From contig OW240916.1 of assembly GCA_933207985.1 (NCBI GenBank), positions 311,598,767 through 311,662,766 on the forward strand: 64,000 bases of DNA. The letters run 5' to 3'. The DNA comes from Pelobates cultripes (Eukaryota; Chordata; Amphibia; Anura; Pelobatidae). The notes beneath the pieces were generated by a model. The model was given only the letters and a program-made list of their open reading frames with translations. It was not told the DNA's origin and searched no databases. Shown here in pieces: positions 56,826-64,000 of this stretch; position 1 is the first letter of the stretch, and each line of letters opens with the position of its first letter. Made by a program: the position numbers and the translations under genes.

Positions 56826-59770
56826 ACATAGTTACATAGTTACATAGCTGAAAAGAGACTTGGGTCCATCAAGTTCAGCCTACCTCACATTTGATTTTTG
56901 CTGTTGATCCAAAAGAAGGCAAAAAACCCATTTTGAAGCACAATTTTGCAACAAGCTAGGAAAAAAATCCTTCTTGACCCCAGAATGGCAGTCTGATTTA
57001 TCCTTAGATCAAGCAGTTATTACCCTACATTGAAAGATTATATCCTTGAATATTCTGTTTTTGCAAGTATGCATCTAGTAGCTGTTTGAACATCTGTATG
57101 GACTCTGATAAAACCACTTCTTCAGGCAGAGAATTCCAAATCCTGATTGTTCTTACAGTAAAAAAGAACTTTCCTTTGCCTTAGACGAAATCTTCTTTCT
57201 TCCAGTCTAAACGCATGACCTCGTGTCCTATATAAAGTCCAGTTTGTGAATAGATTTCCACACAATGGTTTGTATTGAGCCCCGAATATATTTGTATAAT
57301 GTTATCATATCCCCTCTCAGGCGACGTTTTTCTAAACTACATAGGTTTAAATTTGTTAACCTTTCTTCATAGCTGATATGTTCCATTCCTTTTATTAATT
57401 TTGTAGCCTGCCTTTGCACTTTTTCTAGTGCCATAATATCCTTCTTTAGAACAGGTGCCCAAAATTGCACATCATATTCAATATGGGGTCTTACCAGTGA
57501 TTTATAAAGAGGCAAAATGATATTCTTGTCCTGAGAATGAATGCCCTTTTTCATGCCTTGGCCACTGCTGATTGACATTGCACATTGTTACATAGTTTGT
57601 TGTCTATAACGATTCCCAAGTCCTTTTCGTGTGTTGTTATCCCTAATTCGCTTCCATTAAGGGTATACGTTGCTTGTGTATTCTTTATGCATAACTTTGC
57701 ATTTTTCAACATTAAATTTCATCTGCCATTTCAGTGCCCAGTCCCCCAGTCTATCTAAATCCCTCTGCAGCAAAGTAATATCTTGCTCACATTGTATTAT
57801 TTTACAAAGTTTTGTGTCATCTGCCAACACTGAAACATGACTTCCAATGCTGTCTTCAAGATCATTTATAAACATGTTAAATAGAAGGGGTCCCAGAACA
57901 GACCCCTGAGGGACACCACTTGCCACCTCTGTCCAGCTTGAAAATTTACCATTAATGACAACTCTTTGTACTCTGTTTTTAAGCCAATGTTCTACCCAAG
58001 AACAAGCATTTTCATCTAGACTGATTTCCTTGAGTTTGAACACTAATCTATCATGTGGAACTGTATCAAATGCCTTGGCAAAATCCAAATAGATCACATC
58101 CACTGCAACACCCTGATCTATACTTCTACTTACTTCTTCGTACAACGTTATCAAGTTAGTTTGACATGACCTGTGCTTCATAAAACCGTGCTGATTTTTG
58201 CTGATAACCATGTTCTTCTCAAGGAATTCTTGAATATTATCCCTTAATAACCTTTCAAATATTTTCCCAGCCACAGAAGTTAAGCTCACAGGTCTATAAT
58301 TTCCAGGCAAGGATTTTGAACCCTTTTTGAATATAGGAACCACATCTGCCTTCCTCCAATCCTCCGGAACACTTCCTGAAAGAAAAAAATCTTGAAAGAT
58401 TAAAAACAGAGTTTCACTTATTTCTACCCTAGTTCCTTAAGTACTCGTGGATGGATACCGTCAGGCCCTGGAGCTTTGCTTATATTAACTTTCTTTAGTT
58501 GCTGCAGAACCTTGTCTTGAGTTAACCAATTACAATTATTCTGCAAGTTTTTAGTAACAATCATTTGCACATCTATTGCCATGGGTTCTTCCTTAATATA
58601 TACGGAGGAGAAGTTGTTATTTAAAATTCCTGCCTTTTCCTGGTCTTCATTAACTAACACCCCCGTTTCAGTTTTTAGTGTACATACACTTTCATTTTTG
58701 GGTTTTTTAGAATTTATGTACTTAAAAAAATGCTTTGGGGTTGGTTTTGCTCTCTTTAGCTATCATTTCTTCATTTTGAAGTTTAGCAAATCTAATTGCC
58801 TTTTTGCACGCATTATTTGCTTCCTTATATCTTTTATAAGATGCATCTGATTTGTCCGATTTAAACGCTTTAAATGCCCTTTTATTTTTAATCTCTTGTT
58901 TTACTTCTCTACTAAGCCACATTGGTTTTAATTTGTTTCTTTTATATCTATTTACAAATGGTACATACTGAGAAATGTACCTTACTAATATTTGTTGATG
59001 ATCCATTTATCCCCAGTGTTCTTTTCACTAAAGAGTTTATGCCAGTCAATATATTGTAAAGCTGCCCTTAACTTATTGAAATTGGCCTTTTTAAAATTAT
59101 ATGTTTTAGTATACCCCATGTGCTTTTGTTTTTTTGAGTTTATTTCAAAGGACACTATACTGTGATCACTATTTCCCAAGTGATCCCAAGTGATCACCAA
59201 GTGATCACCAACTTGAATGTTTGTCAAAAGATCAACGTTGTTTGTTAAAACCAGGTCCAGACAAGCGTCCACTCTAGTTGGTGCTTGTACAAGTTGTGAC
59301 ATGAAGGTGTCATTTAACAAGTTTAAAAACCTAATTCCCTTTCCTGAGCTACTAGTCCCTCTGTCCCAATTTATGTCCGCGTAATTAAAATCTCCAATAA
59401 TTAAAGTGTTACCCAGATTTGCAGCTTTCTCAATTTGCTCAAACAGCTGTTGTTCCTCGTCAATATTAACATTAGGTGGTTTATAACATTTCCCAACCAA
59501 TAGTTGGTTTCCCTTCTTTTCCCCCAAGCAGATATTTACCTATAAAGCTTCCACATTTTCCTCATTGCGTTCCACTTGCTTAAGCTTTGGCTTTAAATCA
59601 TGGTTGACATACAAACATACCCCACCGCCCTTCTTGTTTTTCCTATCCTTAATAAATAACATGTACCAATTTAAGTTAACTGCCCAGTCATGTGTCTCAT
59701 CCCACCATGTTTCAGTTATGCCTATTATATCATATTGTTTAGTGAATGCTACTGCATCTAGTTCCCCCAT
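56826..59770 (-). mobile_element. Younger CR1 (-), ~2.9 kb, inserted in the older CR1
   Basis: The longest LINE here. The 3' end is at 56826 on the plus strand ('atagttacatagttacatag'), then the 3' UTR, RT and most of the apurinic-type endonuclease, with the 5' truncation at about 59770 inside the endonuclease start (KMGELDAVAFTKQYDIIGI). It separates two plus-strand RT boxes that are contiguous in a normal CR1, so it inserted into that copy. Confidence 0.88.
57228..59770 (-). pseudogene. CR1 endonuclease-reverse transcriptase, multiply broken
   Basis: Endonuclease motifs are present: YDIIGITETWWDE (catalytic Glu), LIIGDFNYADINWD and GNSDHSIVSFE. The linker APGPDGIHPRVLKELG starts the RT at about 58440; then NYRPVSLTSVAGKIFERLL, NQHGFMKHRSCQTN, VIYLDFAKAFDTVPHDRL, GVPQGSVLGPLLFNMFINDL and a palm box reading VSVLADDTKL (both Asp kept; the usual aromatic before ADD is Leu). 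Breaks: a stop near 59537, one between 58985 and 59006, a stop near 58722, a stop and lost register at 58343-58424, and a deletion after KCKVMH (about 57690), after which the C-terminus resumes at 57578. Better preserved than any other LINE in the window, yet not functional. Confidence 0.9.
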
Positions 59771-60801
59771 TTTGTTTATAGATGATCCTGAAATAGGCAT
59801 TGAAAACCATGTTTTAGTATTTGCAGATGACACAAAACTTTTAAAGTACTAAAATGTGAGCAGGATATTGCTTTGCTGCAGAGGGATTTAGATAGATTGG
59901 GGGACTGAACACTAAAATGGCAGATTAAATTTAACGTAGAGAAATGCAAAGTTATGCACTCTGGGGTAAAGAATGCACAAGTAACTTACACCCTAAATGG
60001 TAGTGAATTAGGGGTAACAACATACGAGAAGGATTTGGAAATTATTATAGACAACAAATTAGGCAGCAATATGCAATGCCAATCTGCAGTTGCTAAGGCC
60101 AGTACGGTTTTGTCATGTATAAATCGGGTTGAAAATATAATTTTGCCTCTTTATAAGTCGCTGGTAAGACCACACCTTGAATATGCTGTGTAATTTTGGG
60201 TATCTGTTCTAAAGAAGGATATCATGGCACTAGAAAAAGTGCAGAGACTAGCTACACAATTGATGAAAGGAATGGAGCATTTTAGTTATGAAGAAAGGTT
60301 GAAAAATTTAAATCTCTTTAGTTTGGAAAAACTGCGCCTCAGAGGGGATATGATAACATTATACAAATATATTCGGGGCCAGTACAAACCATTATCCGGA
60401 AATCTATGTATAAACAGGGCTATACATAGGACACAAGGTCACGCATTTAGGCTGGAAGAAAGGAGATTTCATCTAAGGCAAAGAAAAAGTTTTTTTTTTT
60501 ACAGGAAGAACTATAAGGATATGGAATTCTCTGCCTGAAGAGGTGGTTTTATCAGAGTCCATGCAGATGTTTAAACAGCAACTGGATAAATATTTGCAAA
60601 AACATAACATACAGGGATATAATTTCTAATTAGTGGGGCACTAGCTGCTTGATCCAAGGAGATATCTGACTGCCATTTTGGGGTCAAGAAGGAATTTTAC
60701 CTAGTTTGTTGCAAAATGGAAAGCACTTCAGACTGGGTTTTTTGCCTTCTTTTGGATCAACAGCAAAAACATATGTGAGAAAGGCTAAACTTGATGGACG
60801 C
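59770..60801 (+). mobile_element. Older CR1 (+), right piece
   Basis: Resumes at the RT palm: ENHVLVFADDTKL (59800-59840), a stop, then MHSGVKNAQVTYTLNGSEL, KDLEIIIDNKLG, LPLYKSLVRPHLEYAV (stop), MALEKVQRLATQLMKGMEH, EERLKNLNLFSLEKLRLRGD, MITLYKYIRGQYKPLSG and the 3' UTR 'gatccaaggagatatctgac'. It ends at 'aacttgatggacgc' (60801), where the LTR element begins, so the last ~25 bases of the CR1 tail should lie beyond the LTR element, outside this window. Confidence 0.88.
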
Positions 60802-62258
60802 TGTGACGAGACCAATCTCGCCACATTGCATTGGAGAAGCCTGGTTGCTCGCCTGCTGCCTTTGGACTATGGCCCCCTTTTAAAAGACTTTATTTTTCCA
60901 TGCAGAAAAGCCATATTCATGCTTTTCTGCCGGTTGTTCGGTAGTTTCAATCTACCGAACAACCGTACGAATGACTGGACCACCTGGGAGCTGGAGTGTG
61001 CCGGCAATTAACCTCCCTGAAGCTGCGGTTAACCGCAGCTTAATTGATGAACGCTGGGTGGCCGCCGTTCGTATCCCGAAGAAGGAAGAACTCAAGGGAG
61101 AGTGCTCCCTCACGCGCCTGCCAGCCTGCCTGCTCACCCGGTGACAGCAGGGCCAGCAACACCACTGGACCCCAGGGAATCCCCTCAGCACTCCCAAAGG
61201 TAGGGAGGCTGGGGGATGCAATTTTTTTAAAAAACGTGTGTGTTAGTGTGTGTGATAGTGTGTGTGTTAGTGTATGTGTGTGTGTTAGAGTGTGTGTGTT
61301 AGAGTGTGTGTTAGTCTTAAGCACTTACCCATTTTAAACCATACGAATGAACAGCGGTGTTCGCCTCTATTTTCATGGAACTAAAATCGGACACAGTTTT
61401 GCGCGAACACCGCTGAAGCCGCCGACCTCCCTTCTTGTTCGGTGAAAGCACACGAATGACCCGGTGTTCGGTATTTTTGTGTGAATGTCTTATACCCCAG
61501 ATAGGAATCCCATGGAGCCCATTCGTATGAAACTGACTGTAAAGACTTTGGCTCCATGGCGATTGAACTGTATTCGTGTAGTCTGAGTGCCATTCACCTA
61601 ATAATGTGCACTCAGACCTGAGCTATCTGGGGATGTGTTACATGCCTGTGTTTAATGTAGTAAATGTTACTTTGTGCATTTTAAAGTATAATGCTGTTTT
61701 GTGTTCCCACGTGTGTAATGGAGTTTTGCCTTTGTCTTGGGAGATAATTGAGTTACTTCCCAATTATCTCCCAGGGCAGAGGGGAGGAAGCCAGGATGCA
61801 TTGTGGGAATATACTGTGACTGTGTGTCCTTTTTGTATACTTGTCTGTCCCTTGTCACAGTCTCCCATTTGGTCCCCTAGGGGAGTGTCCACCAGGTGGG
61901 AGACCTGCATAAAAGCTGGGCAGGTAGCCCTCATTAAACAGACCACTGCTTGACCCTCAACACGGAGCTCTGTCTCGTCTTTGGGGGGGATTTACTGTAT
62001 GCTGCTAAGGACTGATTGCCAGGAGTGTAAGCCGCTTGGAAGCTTTTCCTGTTCGCCTGCTAGCAGCTATTCGTATGGTTCCTGTTCGTTTATTTGAAGT
62101 GCTACCTTATTCCCTTGGATGCCGTTCGGGAGTTTGGAGCATTCACTTATTGGCGGTTCGTGAGTTTTGGTGATTCTACAGTAGCTGTGCCTGTCTCTGA
62201 AAAGGGGGATTATCGTCTAAGTGGTTTTTTCCCCTTTTGTGCAAAATGGTCCGTTACA
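60802..62258 (+). mobile_element. 5' LTR of an LTR retrotransposon
   Basis: 1,457 bp, begins TGTGACGAGACCAATCTCGC and ends GGTCCGTTACA, two bases before the primer binding site. It matches the solo LTR at 44287 in order: the '.ggtggccgccgttcgta' segment, 'gaacaccgctgaagccgc', the U3 hairpin around 61730-61783 ('gggagataattg' against 'caattatctccc'), 'tctcccatttggtcccctag', a TATA-like 'gcataaaag' at about 61909, an ATTAAA signal at about 61933 and the 'cgtctttgggggggatttac' U5 motif. It is longer than the solo LTR partly because of a (TG)n-rich tract at 61235-61318. Inserted in the tail of a CR1. Confidence 0.92.
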
Positions 62259-62260
62259 AT

Positions 62261-62280
62261 TGGTGGCCCGTGTGGGGATC
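62261..62280 (+). other. Primer binding site, tRNA-Ile type
   Basis: The 20 bases TGGTGGCCCGTGTGGGGATC, starting two bases after the LTR, are complementary to the 3' end of vertebrate tRNA-Ile (…CCCCGTACGGGCCACCA as I recall it) at 18 of 20 positions. Position and TGG start are those expected for minus-strand priming. Defines the LTR boundary and the element's plus orientation. Confidence 0.85.
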
Positions 62281-62348
62281 GTTCCCACAGACTACAGGAC
62301 AGCTACAGGAGACACCATTCCGTGGATTTTACAATTTGTGGGCAACGC

Positions 62349-64000
62349 ATGTCTCAGTACAGCGACCCTGACAGCAACAGCATGGAACCAGCAGTGTCAT
62401 ACGAGGAGGAGGACCTGGATGGCCGGGATGCATTAAGGAAAGGCATCTGGTACCAGGCCCTGGATAATGTACAGTACCAGCGGGGTAAGAGTCTCCCCAG
62501 TGAAGAGCAGCGGTTGCAGAAGCAAGTGGCCCTGCGGATGCCCTTCCTGGGAGAGCAGCCCCTAGATGAATGGGTGAAGGAATTGGAGCACCGGGTATGG
62601 CAGGAGATTTGGCTGGAAGATGCATACCAGGCGCTTTGGTGGTATGGGGCACAGTACCTGCCCTGGACAGCCGAGCATGACAAGCCAGAGGGAGAGGAGT
62701 TTGATGGTCCTGGCTTGTTATGGGAGGCTTTTTCAGAGCCTGAATTTGGGAGCCCTACACAAGCCCGGTTCAGTGATCTCTTGGAGTGGAGGGAGAGCAG
62801 GTATGACTGGGACGACACTCACGACATTGAGCAAGACCTGGCTCACCCAGCAACCCTGGAGTGGGAACTGGAGCAGGACTACCGAGATCTCTTCCACTCC
62901 ATTGAGAAGATTCAGCAGGACAGCAAGGTGACAGAGCCAGAACCAGACCCATTCAGCTGGGAAGACATTGTGGATATTTTCTGGGAAGAACCCCAGGTGG
63001 CCGGTAGAGATGGGACCCAGGTCTCTCCACCGGTCCTGCAGGGAATTGGGAGCCCAGTCTCCATTCCCCAGCGGCCGTGTGATTTATTGGGAATTGGGAG
63101 CCCAGTCTCCATTCCCCAGCGGGAGATATTGCAGGGAATTGGGAGCCTGAGCTCCATTCCCCAGCGGCAGGCTGAGTTACAGGGGACAGAGATAGTCGCT
63201 CCTGTCCCCAGCAGCAGAATGAATTGCAGGGAATTGGGAGCCCGAGCTCCATTCCCCAGCGGGAGATATTGCAGGGAATTGGGAGCCTGAGCTCCATTCC
63301 CCAGCGGCAGGCTGAGTTACAGGGGACAGAGATAGTCGCTCCTGTCCCCCAGCAGCAGAATGAATTGCAGGGAATTGGGAGCCCGAGCTCCATTCCCCAG
63401 CGGCAGAAATTGCAGGGAATTGGGAGCCCGAGCCCATTCCCCAGCGGGAGATATTGCAGGGAATTGGGAGCCTGAGCTCCATTCCCCAGCGGCAGGCTGA
63501 GTTACAGGGGGCAGAGGTAGTTGTTCCTGCCCCCCAGCAGCCAAGTGATATGCCGGGAAGGCAGTGGGAAGTCCAGGGAGAGGAGAGCAGTGTCCTCCCT
63601 CCCAGCGGCAGCGTGATTTTTTGGGAAGTGGGAGCCCAGTCTCCATTCCCCAGCGGCAGTATGATGCTTTGGGAATTGGGAGCCCAGTCTCCATTCCCCA
63701 GCGGCAGTATGATGCTTTGGGAATTGGGAGCCCAGTCTCCATTCCCCAGCGGCAGCACAGATTATTGGGAATTGGGAGCCCCGTCTCCATTCCCCAGCGG
63801 CAGAGTGTCCTACCGGGAATAGAGAGCCCAGTCTCCTTTCCCCAGCAGCAGGACTCTGTATTGGGAGCAGAGACAGTCGGTCTCCCTCCCCCACAGCTGG
63901 AAGTATGTATGGGAGAGGAGCTTGTTACCCCCTCTCCCCAGCGGCAGCTTAATGTACAAAGGGGAGACAGTAAGCCCCACAACCGTGCAGATGGGACCGT
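62349..64000 (+). pseudogene. Acidic, Trp-rich ORF with a repeat tail in the gag position
   Basis: First long frame after the primer site. I prefer the ATG at 62349 (MSQYSDPDSNSMEPAVSYEE) because the earlier in-frame ATG at 62094 lies in the LTR. About 230 residues are acidic and Trp/Glu-rich (DEWVKELEHRVWQEIWLEDA, YQALWWYGAQYLPW, EWELEQDYRDLFHSIEKI, FSWEDIVDIFWEE), followed by 15-17-residue repeats based on LQGIGSPVSIPQRQ. No zinc knuckle, protease or RT is visible before the window ends. The frame is broken by three one-base losses in C-runs (about 63208, 63433, 63602), yet resuming the right register each time restores the same repeat, and it is still open at 64000. Family unknown; a gag or pre-gag protein is inferred from position only. 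Confidence 0.6.
63043..63830 (+). repeat. 45-51 bp coding tandem repeats
   Basis: About a dozen units built on 'gggaattgggagcccagtct' plus 'ccattccccagcgg'; starts include 63043, 63091, 63136 and 63231. Units alternate with a longer variant containing 'cagagatagtcgctcctgtc'. A higher-order repeat of about 150 bp (63136 and 63276 regions) is evident. Shadow ORFs on the minus strand come from this array. Confidence 0.9.

Noticed and set aside
59540..59833. First 20 residues of the 97-codon minus-strand endonuclease ORF
   Set aside because: They are the antisense of the plus-strand FADDTK region; the minus-strand CR1 reading starts only at about 59770.
56826..60801. Head-to-head CR1 pair interpreted as a twin-priming inversion of one insertion
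   Set aside because: Both parts contain their own RT C-terminus and 3' UTR, their divergence differs, and a plus-strand RT box exists on the far side of the minus copy, which fits nested insertion.
62094..62348. Use of the upstream ATG at 62094 for the retroelement ORF
   Set aside because: The segment lies in the LTR and across the primer binding site; the ATG at 62349 is the first after the primer site in the same frame.
62953..63982. Minus-strand ORFs up to 221 codons opposite the repeat tail
   Set aside because: Antisense shadows of the coding tandem repeats; the same peptide motifs recur in all three frames.

Overview
This window looks like intergenic or intronic DNA from a vertebrate, most likely a frog. 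The reasoning is indirect. It is AT-rich, has no recognisable host exon, and is packed with CR1 and L2 LINEs, a DIRS-type tyrosine-recombinase retrotransposon, Tc1/mariner and hAT elements, long-LTR retrotransposon pieces and many short TTAA-flanked hairpin MITEs, a mixture typical of anuran genomes. I found no bacterial-type operon, rRNA, convincing tRNA or CRISPR array. Nearly every open reading frame that can be explained belongs to a mobile element, and all of them carry disabling changes.

Layout. 1-7270: unique AT-rich DNA with an L2-type LINE 3' end (minus strand, 1965-2793) and one copy of a ~290 bp dispersed repeat. 7271-11865: a nearly complete but defective DIRS element with inverted terminal repeats, gag remnant, RT/RNase H frame, tyrosine recombinase and the internal complementary region. 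12014-17060: TTAA MITEs, the second copy of the ~290 bp repeat and one copy of a ~420 bp diverged duplicate. 17779-21058: a GC-richer block in which a 'ctacagcccctgt' tandem array is split by a hAT-like element that itself contains an inverted-repeat element. 22443-25166: a minus-strand CR1 and a dead Tc1 element. 25412-28790: CA-rich tandem DNA, a minus-strand solo LTR, an L2 fragment, a perfect palindrome and the remains of a LINE with a C-terminal restriction-like endonuclease. 29700-42262: foldback elements, a hAT MITE with a perfect 8-bp target duplication, several TTAA MITEs and a minisatellite-bearing foldback. 44287-45387: a solo LTR with a perfect 5-bp target duplication. 49750-54587: another LINE, a lone Tc1 terminal repeat, a CR1 3' tail and more MITEs. 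55557-60801: CR1 copies, one nested in another. 60802-64000: the 5' part of an LTR retrotransposon inserted into the CR1 tail, running off the window end with LTR, primer binding site and an unusual acidic, repeat-tailed ORF.

The elements record a layered insertion history: older CR1 plus, then younger CR1 minus inside it, then the LTR element inside the older CR1's 3' end; and tandem array, then hAT-like element, with a foldback inside it. The most unusual items are the acidic repeat-tailed ORF at 62349-64000, the foldback with a one-armed minisatellite at 37641-38845, the chain-of-hairpins TTAA MITE at 12014 and 53334, and the nested series. All assignments come from reading the sequence and recalled family features; no database search was possible.
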